Below are positions 30,824 to 40,593 of a stretch of 64,000 bases of DNA, in pieces; position 1 is the stretch's first letter, and every line of letters starts with the position of its first letter. The notes beneath the pieces were generated by a model. The model had not been told where the DNA came from. It did not search any database and was given only the letters and a program-made list of their open reading frames with translations. A program made the translations under genes and the position numbers. This DNA comes from Pediococcus acidilactici DSM 20284 (GTDB lineage Bacteria > Bacillota > Bacilli > Lactobacillales > Lactobacillaceae), in contig NZ_GL397067.1 in the NCBI RefSeq assembly GCF_000146325.1, forward strand, positions 981,660-1,045,659. Reading direction: 5' to 3'.

Positions 30824-32095
30824 CTAAAGCGATTGATCCGCAGTAATTTCCACTTCCGCACCTAGTTTAGTCAATTTCTTCACTAAACTATCGTAACCCC
30901 GTAAGATATTATCTGCTTTGGTGATCGTGGTGGTACCGTCCGCCATGAAAGCAGCAATCATCAAACAGGCCCCGGCCCGGATTTCGCCCGCTTCCACGTT
31001 TGCACCATACAATTGGTCGGTGTAGTCGACGTAAATTACTCCGTCGGCGTGCTGGATGTTAGCCCCCATCTTTTGCAATTCCGAAACGTGTTTTACCCGT
31101 TCTGGATAAATGTGGTCGTTAACCACACTGCGCCCTTGAGCCTTTAGCAGCGAGGCGGTTAGTGGCTGTTGCAAATCGGTTGCAAACCCAGGGAATGGAT
31201 TAGTATTGACCTCAATCCCCCGCATCTTTTCCACCTTTGGTACGTAGATCTTGTCCCCGTCAATTTTTAAATCAACTCCCAATTCAATCATCTTGGAAGT
31301 GAACGATTCGAGATGTTCGGGAATGATGTTATTAACTAAAATCCCATCACCCACGGCAGCTGCTAAGGATAGGTATGTACCCGCTTCAATCCGATCTGGA
31401 ATAATGGTGTGGGTCGCCGTGGAAACAAGCTTGTCGACCCCTTCGATCCGGATCACGTCCGTCCCGGCTCCTCGAATCTTAGCCCCCATGTTGTTTAAGA
31501 ACATGGCTAGGTCAATAATTTCAGGTTCCCGAGCGGCATTTTCAATGGTGGTAACTCCTTGAGCTTTTACCGCTGCTAAAATTACGTTAATGGTGGCTCC
31601 AACAGAAACCACGTCTAAAAAGATGTGGGCCCCGTGCAATCCCCGCTCGTAAGCAGAAATGTAAACCGTGTCCTCATCTTCAGTAACGTTAGCTCCCAGA
31701 GCCTTGAACCCCTTAATGTGCTGATCAATTGGTCGCGGACCAATATTATCACCACCGGGGAAAGTAACGGTGGAACGCTTGAAGCGTCCTAAAAGCGAGC
31801 CCATAAAGTAGTATGAAGCTCGTAAACTCTTAATCGCTTTACTTGGTAGTGGGTTTTCGACAATTTCCGTCGGGTCGATTTCCATCACGCCATCTTTAAA
31901 GGTTGAATGAACATTCATTGATTCAAGAATAATCATTAAGTTATGGACGTCAAGTATATCGGGTACCGAATCAAACCGCACTGGGGTGTCCGCTAAAATG
32001 GCCGCCGGTATTAGAGCAACCGTACTATTTTTTGCTCCGCCAATGGACACTTCTCCAGTCAGTCGCTGTCCACCCTTGATTATCATTTTTTTCAT
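30824..32095 (-). CDS. murA: UDP-GlcNAc enolpyruvyltransferase with Asp in place of the catalytic Cys
   Basis: First committed step of peptidoglycan synthesis: transfer of enolpyruvate from PEP to UDP-GlcNAc. The KNST segment (22-25) and the EPSP-synthase-like double domain are complete in 423 residues. The loop that normally reads PGGC reads FPGGDNIGPRP, so residue 116 is Asp instead of Cys. Asp is known at this position in naturally fosfomycin-resistant enzymes such as that of Mycobacterium tuberculosis. Linkage to pyrG and rho suggests the second Firmicutes paralogue (MurZ/MurA2). Confidence 0.94.
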   Translation of the reverse strand: MKKMIIKGGQRLTGEVSIGGAKNSTVALIPAAILADTPVRFDSVPDILDVHNLMIILESMNVHSTFKDGVMEIDPTEIVENPLPSKAIKSLRASYYFMGSLLGRFKRSTVTFPGGDNIGPRPIDQHIKGFKALGANVTEDEDTVYISAYERGLHGAHIFLDVVSVGATINVILAAVKAQGVTTIENAAREPEIIDLAMFLNNMGAKIRGAGTDVIRIEGVDKLVSTATHTIIPDRIEAGTYLSLAAAVGDGILVNNIIPEHLESFTSKMIELGVDLKIDGDKIYVPKVEKMRGIEVNTNPFPGFATDLQQPLTASLLKAQGRSVVNDHIYPERVKHVSELQKMGANIQHADGVIYVDYTDQLYGANVEAGEIRAGACLMIAAFMADGTTTITKADNILRGYDSLVKKLTKLGAEVEITADQSL

Positions 32096-32233
32096 GGTTT
32101 TTCCTCACATAATGAACTTAAAGTACTTAAAACTAAGGAATGTATTTTACAGTCAACTTCAATCATAAATAATTTGTTGCAAAAATACAACCACAAGCCT
32201 TCACCTATTAAAAAAACTCAAACATCCTTATGT

Positions 32234-32268
32234 AAAAACGAGGCCGGAAAACTAGTCCGACCTCGTTG
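32234..32268 (-). terminator. Terminator of pyrG
   Basis: AACGAGG-t-CGGA / TCCG-g-CCTCGTT stem, then a T-run on the minus strand, 22 bases past the pyrG stop. Confidence 0.88.
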
Positions 32269-32289
32269 AAGTAGTAGTTAGCAAACTAA

Positions 32290-33909
<1,620 letters not shown>

Positions 33910-33981
33910 CTAACATTTCTAACTGGTTAACTATTGGAAACCTGAAAGCGGATTTTATCATCGGGTAACCCTCACCCAACA

Positions 33982-34061
33982 ATAAAAATACCCCCTATTC
34001 CATGAATAGGGGGTATTAACCGTTCATTGTCCGCTAAACCCAATCAGGTTTACCGGAGCCC
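33982..34061 (-). promoter_or_regulatory. pyrG leader attenuator (reiterative-G type)
   Basis: The predicted transcript starts GGGCTCC at 34061. A perfect 14-bp terminator stem (33987-34000 with 34004-34017, 3-base loop) has a T-rich tail; its 5' strand AATACCCCCTATTC is C-rich. In B. subtilis pyrG, low CTP makes polymerase add extra G at GGGC, and the poly-G pairs with the C-rich 5' strand to prevent termination. All elements of that mechanism are visible here. A first hairpin (CCGGTAAACC / GGGTTTAGCGG) lies before it. Confidence 0.85.
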
Positions 34062-34068
34062 AAAAAAT

Positions 34069-34097
34069 ATAATACCGAGTAATCAACCATAAGTCAA
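34069..34097 (-). promoter_or_regulatory. pyrG: pyrG promoter
   Basis: TTGACT (34097-34092), 17-base spacer, TATTAT (34074-34069), then 7 bases to the GGGC start. It sits 10 bases past the rpoE stop. Confidence 0.88.
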
Positions 34098-34106
34098 GCT
34101 GATAAT

Positions 34107-34655
34107 TTACTCTTCTTCATCATCATTTAATTCTGTTAATTGACCTTCAATACCGTCAGGAAGCGTGTCGTTATCATCATCGCTAGATAAATCCTCGTAA
34201 GTTGGATCATCGGCATCCGCGTCATCAGCGGCGGTAACGTCTTCGTCTTCTGGGTCATCTGCATCGTAATCAATTACGTCGTCATCATCGGCGGCGTCAG
34301 CCAGAAAGGCGTTGACCCGTTTACGTTTTTTACGTACCGGACGATCTTCGTCTTCGTCTTCTTCAGTGTGAATTAGGGCTTCATCAATTGATTCAAATGG
34401 GTACCATGTCCGAAGTCCCCAGGTGTTTTCACCAAGGGAAATAAAACTGCCGTCAATATTTAAATCAGTGTAAAATTGCGATAACCGATTCCGAAACTCT
34501 TCGTCCGTCTTTTCCAAGTAATTTTGAACTGCATTAGCTAAATCAACGAATGCCATCGGTTCACCATTCTTAGCTAAGATAGCGTGAGCAACTTCGATCA
34601 TCGAGAGTTCGTCTTTGTTTTGACCCTTAAAAATTTCTAATTCCAACTGGTGCAC
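34107..34655 (-). CDS. rpoE: RNA polymerase delta subunit
   Basis: Gram-positive polymerase subunit that aids recycling and promoter selectivity. The N-terminal HARE-HTH domain spans about residues 1-90 ([15 protein letters not shown]). A basic patch RKKRKR follows, then an intrinsically disordered tail made almost entirely of Asp and Glu. The GTG given here has a poor ribosome-site distance; an in-frame TTG at 34646 with AAAGGA about 10 bases upstream is equally possible. pyrG follows behind its own promoter. Confidence 0.95.
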   Translation of the reverse strand: MHQLELEIFKGQNKDELSMIEVAHAILAKNGEPMAFVDLANAVQNYLEKTDEEFRNRLSQFYTDLNIDGSFISLGENTWGLRTWYPFESIDEALIHTEEDEDEDRPVRKKRKRVNAFLADAADDDDVIDYDADDPEDEDVTAADDADADDPTYEDLSSDDDNDTLPDGIEGQLTELNDDEEE

Positions 34656-34690
34656 GTCCTTTCCACAGTCTGTCCTTAATGATACTACAC

Positions 34691-35128
34691 TCAGGCCGTA
34701 AATTGCAATCGGATTTTATAGTTACCAATCAGCTGTTTACCCGCTAAAAGTTGGTAATCAATGTTCACTTGTCCTGCCAACGGTTCGTTTTGGAGTTGCA
34801 CATCTAACAAAGGGGTGACCGTTTCAATTGGGAACAGTCCGTATGGGGTGCGGTAACGCGCTTCAATCCGTTTCCCACTTGCAAACCGAAGCCGCATTTC
34901 ATTTTCAGCAGCTCGCGTTAGTAAAACCGTTCCTTCGCCGTCAATTTTCATGGTAACCGGAATTTTCTGTCCGCTTTTTTCGTCTACTTCTTGGTACCGT
35001 AAGTAAATTGAATTGCCCATTTGAAATACTTGTCCTGGTTCATCGAAAACTAGGTGGTTTTTTTCACCTTCTTGTTCAATAAACGTCTCTAAATGGATCG
35101 CAATTGGAATTCCATTATCTAGTGCCAT
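34691..35128 (-). CDS. DUF1934 calycin-like protein (YwiB type)
   Basis: A 145-residue beta-rich protein of the DUF1934 family, a lipocalin-like barrel of unknown function. Typical segments are [16 protein letters not shown] and [17 protein letters not shown]. There is no signal peptide, so it is cytosolic. AGAGGAG precedes ATG by 7 bases. It lies 35 bases upstream of rpoE, the common Firmicutes neighbourhood. Confidence 0.88.
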   Translation of the reverse strand: MALDNGIPIAIHLETFIEQEGEKNHLVFDEPGQVFQMGNSIYLRYQEVDEKSGQKIPVTMKIDGEGTVLLTRAAENEMRLRFASGKRIEARYRTPYGLFPIETVTPLLDVQLQNEPLAGQVNIDYQLLAGKQLIGNYKIRLQFTA

Positions 35129-35286
35129 TTGAATGCTCCTCTTCCTTTCACTTTATTACCATGCCAATTATAATTCATTTTACATATAATTGTACTATTC
35201 TACCGTTCAACTTTTACAAGCTTTAGCGAAAACTAGTATAATTCTAAGTAAAGGATTTATTTAATAAAAATCAGGAAGGTGGCATC

Positions 35287-36627
35287 ATGGCCCTTAAAAA
35301 TCAGCGCCTGCCGATGGAAAAAGTTTTTCGTGATCCCATCCATGATTACGTTTATGTCCAAGACCAAGTAATTTTGGATCTGATTAACACGAAAGAATTC
35401 CAACGGCTTCGCCGCATTCATCAGTTAGGAACTACTTCATTCGTTTTTCACGGCGCGGAACACACCCGTTTTTCACATTCTTTGGGTTGTTACGAAGTGG
35501 CCCGGCGCATTGTTGAAAACTTTGAACGGAATTACCTTTCCAAAAACCCTAACGATGGATTATGGCGTAAAGAGGAACGTTTGGTAACCCTTTGCGCAGC
35601 GTTATTACACGACATTGGTCACGGTGCTTATTCACACACGTTTGAGCACATTTTTCACACCAATCACGAACAAATTACTACCCAAATCATTACGGACCCG
35701 ACTACGGAAGTTAACCAGGTTTTACGACAAATCAGTCCAGATTTTCCGACCCAAGTTGCTGCCGTTATCAGTCACGATTACCCGAATCCCCAAGTGGTGC
35801 AGTTGATTTCTAGCCAAATTGACGCCGATCGGATGGACTACTTGCTTCGGGATTCGTATTACACCGGGACAAACTACGGTACCTTTGATTTAACCCGTAT
35901 TTTACGGGTGATGCGTCCCTACTCGAAAGGGATTGCCTTTCAAATTAGCGGAATTCACGCGGTTGAAGACTTTATCGTCAGCCGTTTTCAAATGTACGTC
36001 CAGGTTTACTTTCATTCCGTTTCACGGTCCATGGAGGTCATTCTCGGTCACTTGCTTGCCCGGGCACACCAGCTGTACTTAGATTCAGCAACCCCGTGGC
36101 AGCAGGCTCCACAATTTTTAATGCCCTTTTTCAACAAGCAATTTACTTTAAACGACTACTTGAAATTAGACGACGGGGTACTTAACACCTACTTCTTGCA
36201 ATGGGAAGATTCAGAGGACCCCATTTTAAACGACCTAGCTAACCGCTTTTTAAACCGGACCCCGTTTAAATCGGCCCGTATCAGTAACCAAACTCGCGCG
36301 CTTTTACCTGAATTAAAACAGTTAGTGGCCGCAGCAGGGTTTGACGCGGAATACTACACTGCCGAAAACGATAGCTACGATCTGCCGTACGACGCTTATG
36401 ACCCTACGTCGCAAAAGCCCCGAACCCAAATTGAATTGATGCAGGCCGACGGTTCCCTAGTGGAACTTTCCACGGCTAGCGATTTAGTTCGGGCCATCTC
36501 GGGCAAAGTTTCAAGCGACGAACGGTTCTATTTTCCAAAGGAAATGCTCACTAGCAACACTGAAAACTTATTTTCAGCTACCTTTGAGGCATTTCAATCA
36601 CACATCAAAAACGGCATCATCAATTAG
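35287..36627 (+). CDS. HD-domain metal-dependent phosphohydrolase (YwfO type)
   Basis: Nucleotide or dNTP phosphohydrolase of the HD superfamily. The metal ligands are visible as His59 in HGAEHTRFSH, His-Asp (108-109) in ALLHDIGHG, and the later Asp in SSQIDADRMDYLLRDS. Homologues in Firmicutes (YwfO, EF1143) act on dNTPs, which is known of the family and not shown here. Length (446) fits. GGAAGGTGG precedes ATG. The HAD gene follows 10 bases later, so the two form an operon. Confidence 0.9.
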   Translation: MALKNQRLPMEKVFRDPIHDYVYVQDQVILDLINTKEFQRLRRIHQLGTTSFVFHGAEHTRFSHSLGCYEVARRIVENFERNYLSKNPNDGLWRKEERLVTLCAALLHDIGHGAYSHTFEHIFHTNHEQITTQIITDPTTEVNQVLRQISPDFPTQVAAVISHDYPNPQVVQLISSQIDADRMDYLLRDSYYTGTNYGTFDLTRILRVMRPYSKGIAFQISGIHAVEDFIVSRFQMYVQVYFHSVSRSMEVILGHLLARAHQLYLDSATPWQQAPQFLMPFFNKQFTLNDYLKLDDGVLNTYFLQWEDSEDPILNDLANRFLNRTPFKSARISNQTRALLPELKQLVAAAGFDAEYYTAENDSYDLPYDAYDPTSQKPRTQIELMQADGSLVELSTASDLVRAISGKVSSDERFYFPKEMLTSNTENLFSATFEAFQSHIKNGIIN

Positions 36628-36637
36628 GAGGATGATC

Positions 36638-37450
36638 ATGAGTATTAAATTAGTGGCCATTGATTTAGATGGCACCCTATTAAACGATAATAAACAACTG
36701 ACCGAAGAAAACATCGCTGCCATCAATGCAGCTTCTAAGATGGGTGTTAACATTGTTTTGTGTACCGGACGCCCCATCACCGGGATTCAACGCTACTTGG
36801 CCCAACTTGAGCTCCAAAACGAAAGGGAATACGCCATTACTTATAACGGCGGGCTTGCTCAGACCATTAACGGGGAAATTTTAATTAAACACACCTTAAG
36901 TTTCCAAGACTACCTGGCTGCCGAAGCCTTCAGTCGCCAAGTGGGCGTTCATTTCCATGTGGATGGCAAGAACCATATTTACACCGCCAACAAAAATATT
37001 AGCCAGTACACGGTTGGAGAAAGTTTCTTAGTAGAAATGGGCTTACGTTACCGGAGCGTTGAAGAAATGAACCCTGACCTAGAAATGCCTAAGGTAATGT
37101 TTATCGACGATCCGAAGGTTTTAAGTAAGGCCCGTGACCAAATCTTCAATCGTTTCCAAGACGAATTTAGCGTGGTCCAAAGTGAACCTTACTTTATTGA
37201 ATTAATGCCTAAAAACGTCAGCAAGGGCAACGCGGTTAAGGAGTTGGCGGAACGTTTGCACCTTAGCCTTGACCAAGTAATGGCAATCGGTGACCAAGGA
37301 AACGACTTGTCAATGATTAAGACGGCCGGAATAGGGGTCGCGATGGAAAATGGAATTGACGAGGTGAAGGAAAATGCCCAGTTCATCACGGCTAACAATA
37401 ATGAAAGCGGTGTGGCAAAGGCGATTAGGAAGTTTGTGATTAATAAATAA
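36638..37450 (+). CDS. Cof-type HAD sugar/nucleotide phosphatase
   Basis: HAD hydrolase of the Cof/YidA group. Motif I is LVAIDLDGTLL with Asp8 and Asp10, motif II lies in VLCTGRP, and motif IV in MAIGDQGNDLSMI. A C2-type cap lies between. I start at 36638 (270 residues) because AGGAGG lies 6 bases upstream and the family begins MSIKLVAIDL. The stop codon is followed at once by structured repeat copy 2a. Confidence 0.94.
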   Translation: MSIKLVAIDLDGTLLNDNKQLTEENIAAINAASKMGVNIVLCTGRPITGIQRYLAQLELQNEREYAITYNGGLAQTINGEILIKHTLSFQDYLAAEAFSRQVGVHFHVDGKNHIYTANKNISQYTVGESFLVEMGLRYRSVEEMNPDLEMPKVMFIDDPKVLSKARDQIFNRFQDEFSVVQSEPYFIELMPKNVSKGNAVKELAERLHLSLDQVMAIGDQGNDLSMIKTAGIGVAMENGIDEVKENAQFITANNNESGVAKAIRKFVINK

Positions 37451-37564
37451 GAGCGCTCCGCACCCCCGGGTAGCCCTTGAGGACTAACGGAATTAGGGAA
37501 TTAATCGCGGGTTGGGCGATTGGTTCCCTAATTTGGTTAGCCGCAGAGGGCTGGGGGCTGAGCG
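37451..37564 (+). repeat. Structured repeat, copy 2a
   Basis: The best-preserved rightward copy, beginning the base after the upstream stop codon. Outer stems: GCGCTC/GAGCGC, CCCCC/GGGGG, AGCCCT/AGGGCT. Frame motifs: TTGAGGACTAAC and GGTTAGCCGCAGAG. Central stem: AATTAGGGAA/TTCCCTAATT, then AATCG/CGATT around loop CGGGTTGGG. Confidence 0.85.
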
Positions 37565-37731
37565 CGTTTCGACTACGCTGCAGGTAAGCACCTGGATTAA
37601 CTTTATTTTGGCCTTAATCGCGGATTGCGATTGAGGCCAAAATTTGGTTAACCGGAGAAGATTGGTGGCTGGAACACGTTTCGACTACGCTGCAGGAGAA
37701 CCAAGGAATTAGGGAATTAATCGCGGGTTGG
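37564..37731 (+). repeat. Structured repeat, copies 2b and 2c (tandem, 2c truncated)
   Basis: Copy 2b (37580-37672) keeps GGATTAAC and GGTTAACCGGAGA. Its central stem differs entirely from 2a (ATTTTGGCCT/AGGCCAAAAT) but is still perfectly paired, with AATCG/CGATT above it. The 20-mer CGTTTCGACTACGCTGCAGG occurs at 37564-37583 and 37677-37696, giving a unit period of 113. Copy 2c (to 37731) repeats only the 5' half of 2a. Confidence 0.8.
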
Positions 37732-37849
37732 TCAATCGGTCCAATATCCTCCTCCCAGAAATTACCCAACTACGTTATTATATAATCAACTTTTATCATT
37801 GGTCGCGCACAAAAACTTAAGTCGATCGTACATGAAGGAGGTTCGCTTA

Positions 37850-38041
37850 ATGGGACATGGCTCACAATTTTTAAAAAAAATCTTAATCATCTATATAGTT
37901 GCTAACCTAATCGTAATGGCACTTAAAGCCTTCACTCCGTTAGGTCAAAACAGCATTTTCAACCTGCTTGCTTTCGTGATCTTGTCCATTTTCACCGTTT
38001 ATTTACTTTATTTATTAATAAAAATGGGCAAGAAACTATAA
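37850..38041 (+). CDS. Small two-helix membrane protein of unknown function
   Basis: A 63-residue protein with two membrane helices (about 10-28 and 36-57) and a basic C-terminus (KMGKKL). The start at 37850 has GGAGG 8 bases upstream; 17 further codons upstream are open without a good site. TATAAT at 37781-37786 could be its -10. It lies alone, after the repeat cluster and before a strong terminator. I do not recognise the family. Confidence 0.7.
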   Translation: MGHGSQFLKKILIIYIVANLIVMALKAFTPLGQNSIFNLLAFVILSIFTVYLLYLLIKMGKKL

Positions 38042-38072
38042 CTTTAAAATCAACGACATCTTCATTCGCTAG

Positions 38073-38095
38073 CGGGGGGCCTCCCCCGTTTTTTG
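38073..38095 (+). terminator. Terminator after the small membrane protein
   Basis: CGGGGG-GCCT-CCCCCG stem with a T-run, 31 bases past the stop. Confidence 0.88.
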
Positions 38096-38105
38096 ATTAC
38101 TGACG

Positions 38106-38133
38106 TTGAAATCGTTCTCAAACTATGTATAAT
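38106..38133 (+). promoter_or_regulatory. Promoter of the ROK gene
   Basis: TTGAAA, 16-base spacer, TATAAT (38128-38133), about 22 bases upstream of the start codon. Confidence 0.7.
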
Positions 38134-38155
38134 TAATGTACACGAAGGAATGATT

Positions 38156-39118
38156 ATGATGAATAACACGGAACAATTAAGCATCGCCGTTAATGAATCA
38201 GCAATTCGGTACGCACTTTTTAGCGACCAGGGTGAATTGAAGGTACGTAAAAGCGTCCCTACTCCTACTGATAACATTGATAATTTTTTAAAAGCCATTT
38301 ATCACATTGTTGAAGAAAACCAAAAAAATATCTACGGGATTGGAATTAGCGTTCCTGGTCAAGTGGATCAAGCGGATGGAATCATCTACCAAGGTGGCTC
38401 CCTACCGCTTCTTCATGGACTAAGTTTGGGCAAAATTATCGCTGCGCGTTACGACCTTCCCGTTGCCATGCAAAGCGTTGGAATCTGTGCAGCGACCGCC
38501 GCTCACTGGAATGGAAACTTACGTAACATTCACAACGGCGCAGCCCTAATCCTCGATGATGGCGTAGGCGCTGGGATCATTTTAAACGACCGGATTTTTA
38601 CCGGCAATCACCTAGAAGCTGGGGCTTTAGGGATGATTTTAGCTAATCCGCAAACTGATAATCCTTCACCATCCCAAATTATGTTTAACGCATGTTCTGC
38701 CACTAAAATGGTGCAAAAAATCGGGAACGTTTTGCAGCTTTCCGACCCTAACGACGATACCAAGGTCTTTAAAGCCATTGAAAATGGCGAAGCCAACGCT
38801 CGCGAACTTTTTAATGAGTATTGCCGTAACGTTGCTTACATGATTGCCAATACTCAGGCAGTGTTGGACTTGAACAAATACGTAATTTGCGGACGGATCA
38901 GTACCCAGAGTATTTTGGTTCCCGAAATTAACCATCAGCTTCAGGTAATTCGGGACAGCTTTTCACTTTTAAAAGAGACTCTGCACATGCCAAATGTTGA
39001 AACTTCAGTTTTTAAACAGGATACCGACCTTTACGGTGCTTATTACTTTGCATTATCCCAATTCGATTTTAAAAAGTTACAGGAAGATGCAGCTCAAGAC
39101 ACGTCATTGCCAAATTAA
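38156..39118 (+). CDS. Degenerate ROK-family protein
   Basis: ROK-fold protein of 320 residues: GIGISVPGQVDQADGIIY and LILDDGVGAGIILNDRIF are typical. Motifs needed for sugar kinase activity are altered. The N-terminal phosphate loop (usually D-GGT) reads IAVNESAIRY. The segment with the catalytic Asp (usually NDANAA) reads MQSVGICAATAA. The zinc motif CxCGxxGC is missing. There is no DNA-binding domain. It is probably a sugar-binding or regulatory protein. AAGGA lies 6 bases before the chosen ATG ATG pair. Confidence 0.8.
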   Translation: MMNNTEQLSIAVNESAIRYALFSDQGELKVRKSVPTPTDNIDNFLKAIYHIVEENQKNIYGIGISVPGQVDQADGIIYQGGSLPLLHGLSLGKIIAARYDLPVAMQSVGICAATAAHWNGNLRNIHNGAALILDDGVGAGIILNDRIFTGNHLEAGALGMILANPQTDNPSPSQIMFNACSATKMVQKIGNVLQLSDPNDDTKVFKAIENGEANARELFNEYCRNVAYMIANTQAVLDLNKYVICGRISTQSILVPEINHQLQVIRDSFSLLKETLHMPNVETSVFKQDTDLYGAYYFALSQFDFKKLQEDAAQDTSLPN

Positions 39119-39159
39119 TAGTAATTACGCGTACAGCTAAATTTCCCTTAAATATTATT

Positions 39160-39207
39160 AAACCACCTTAAGCATGCAAAGAAGTTAGCTTGCTTAAGGT
39201 GGTTTTT
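39160..39207 (+). terminator. Terminator of the ROK gene
   Basis: A 15-bp perfect stem, AAACCACCTTAAGCA / TGCTTAAGGTGGTTT, ending in a T-run. Confidence 0.92.
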
Positions 39208-39227
39208 ATCTCAGACATCCAACCAAA

Positions 39228-39282
39228 AATACCCCAAGTCCACTAACAGCAATTTTGCCATCATTAAACTTGGGGTATTTAA
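39228..39282 (-). terminator. Terminator of the 39307 gene
   Basis: ACTTGGGGTATTT arms at 39230-39242 and 39270-39282 with T-rich flanks, strongest on the minus strand. It serves the unknown gene ending at 39307. Confidence 0.8.
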
Positions 39283-39306
39283 AATTTTGTACAACCATTA
39301 TGCTAA

Positions 39307-39834
39307 CTAAGCCACCGCGTGTTGCCGTTGACTATGTGCCAAAAAGGCAAGCCGCATAATTACTAAGTTCAACTTCTCTTCTAACTTTGCATCCACCCGT
39401 AAATATTTGCTTACACAATTATCCACTTGTTGATACAATTTGGTTTCCTTCAACGCTTGATCACTTGCACCATAACAATGATTATAGTTTTGGTCCAGCT
39501 CTTCTTGTTCAAGCACGTCAGGAAAGTCGGTCTGGGTTCCCGGACCATCGTAGTAATCCACTAGATTAATATTGGTGTTTATACTCAAGAAAAATTCTTT
39601 CTTAGGAGTTCTTAACAGCTCAAATCCCAGCTCGGTATGGTTATCAGTGCTGATAACTAAGCCTTCATCATCATTTAGCGGTAAAAAGACGAAGTAATCG
39701 TGCCGGTTGCTGCTCCGAACGTCGTATTCCACTCCGTTTAATCCCGCGATTTTTTTGATGCAGCTGTCTTTATTAATTTCAATCGTTTTATCTTCTTGCA
39801 TTACTTTAGATAAAACATCATATTTAAAAATCAT
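39307..39834 (-). CDS. Unknown protein, paralogue pair member A
   Basis: A 175-residue soluble protein that I do not recognise. Shared landmarks with the upstream neighbour: MIFKYDVLSKV at the start, an isoleucine-rich EINKDSCIKKI, NRHDYFVFLPLN, GLVISTDNHTELGF, KKEFFLSI, GPGTQTDFPDV, then a helical end with EEKLNLVIMRLAFLA. No signal peptide or membrane helix was seen. It has its own promoter (TTGATT-16-TATAAT, 39906-39879), so the pair is not strictly an operon. Confidence 0.8.
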   Translation of the reverse strand: MIFKYDVLSKVMQEDKTIEINKDSCIKKIAGLNGVEYDVRSSNRHDYFVFLPLNDDEGLVISTDNHTELGFELLRTPKKEFFLSINTNINLVDYYDGPGTQTDFPDVLEQEELDQNYNHCYGASDQALKETKLYQQVDNCVSKYLRVDAKLEEKLNLVIMRLAFLAHSQRQHAVA

Positions 39835-39878
39835 TTTTCTTCCTCCAAAAAATAACCATAAATACTGGAACAGAAGAA

Positions 39879-39906
39879 ATTATACTCCGCGCATTTAAAA
39901 AATCAA
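39879..39906 (-). promoter_or_regulatory. Promoter of the 39307 gene
   Basis: TTGATT (39906-39901), 16-base spacer, TATAAT (39884-39879), about 45 bases upstream of the start codon. Confidence 0.75.
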
Positions 39907-39978
39907 CCGTTGTAATCTGAATGTAAAATATGTTTTTCATCCGCCGGCTTTTTCTTAAACTAGCGCCAATCTATCTAG

Positions 39979-40521
39979 TTATTTAACCGGCTTACTTGCG
40001 GGGTTTTGGTCAAAGTATACCGCCATCAAAAAACGCAGCAACGTCAAGTTAAGTTTTTGGGCATCTTCGCCTTCAAAACCTAAATAATCCCCTAGATAAC
40101 GATCGGTCATTTCATACGTGTTCCCGTGCATGATTTCTTCGTCACTAGCATGGTGGTACTTCCGACTGAATTCGCCAATTGACGGACCCGTGAATAAATC
40201 TAAAAAGTCGGTTTCGTTACCCACACCGTCTTCAATTCCAATTATGCCTTTATCAACATCAACGTCAAAATAAAACTCACTTAATGGAATTTGAAAAACG
40301 CTAAAACCATCAAAAGTGTTGCCATCGGAAGAAAATACAATTCCCTTCCCCGGATTTAACTCCAAGAAACAATAGTATTCATGCTCATTTTTAATTTTCG
40401 AGACGAACTTAATTGCGGCGATTTTATCCGCCATTAATTTTTGTATTTGACTTTGTTCATTAATGATAATTGGTTTTCCCGTACTAATTACGTCCTTTAA
40501 TACGTCATACGTAAAAATCAT
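39979..40521 (-). CDS. Unknown protein, paralogue pair member B
   Basis: A 180-residue paralogue of the 39307 product, by eye related over its whole length: MIFTYDVLKDV, IIINEQSQIQKL, NEHEYYCFLELN, GIVFSSDGNTFDGF, LSEFYFDVDV, GVGNETDFLDL, YHHASDEE, and AQKLNLTLLRFLMA at the end. I start at 40521, where AAGGGGG lies 8 bases upstream. TATAAT with the palindrome AGTGCCCTAGCACT next to it lies about 45 bases upstream. Function unknown. Confidence 0.8.
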   Translation of the reverse strand: MIFTYDVLKDVISTGKPIIINEQSQIQKLMADKIAAIKFVSKIKNEHEYYCFLELNPGKGIVFSSDGNTFDGFSVFQIPLSEFYFDVDVDKGIIGIEDGVGNETDFLDLFTGPSIGEFSRKYHHASDEEIMHGNTYEMTDRYLGDYLGFEGEDAQKLNLTLLRFLMAVYFDQNPASKPVK

Positions 40522-40562
40522 TAACCAAACCCCCTTCTCTACACTCACAACCTACTAACTTT

Positions 40563-40581
40563 ATTATAGTGCCCTAGCACT
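40563..40581 (-). promoter_or_regulatory. -10 box with adjacent palindrome
   Basis: TATAAT (40568-40563) abuts AGTGC-CCTA-GCACT (40568-40581), which lies where a repressor would block the promoter of the 40521 gene. No clear -35 is present. Confidence 0.4.
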
Positions 40582-40593
40582 TTAAAAAACACT

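Noticed and set aside
37451-37731. CRISPR array
   Set aside because: The repeated units have periods of about 100 with internal palindromes and no uniform spacers, and no cas gene is nearby.
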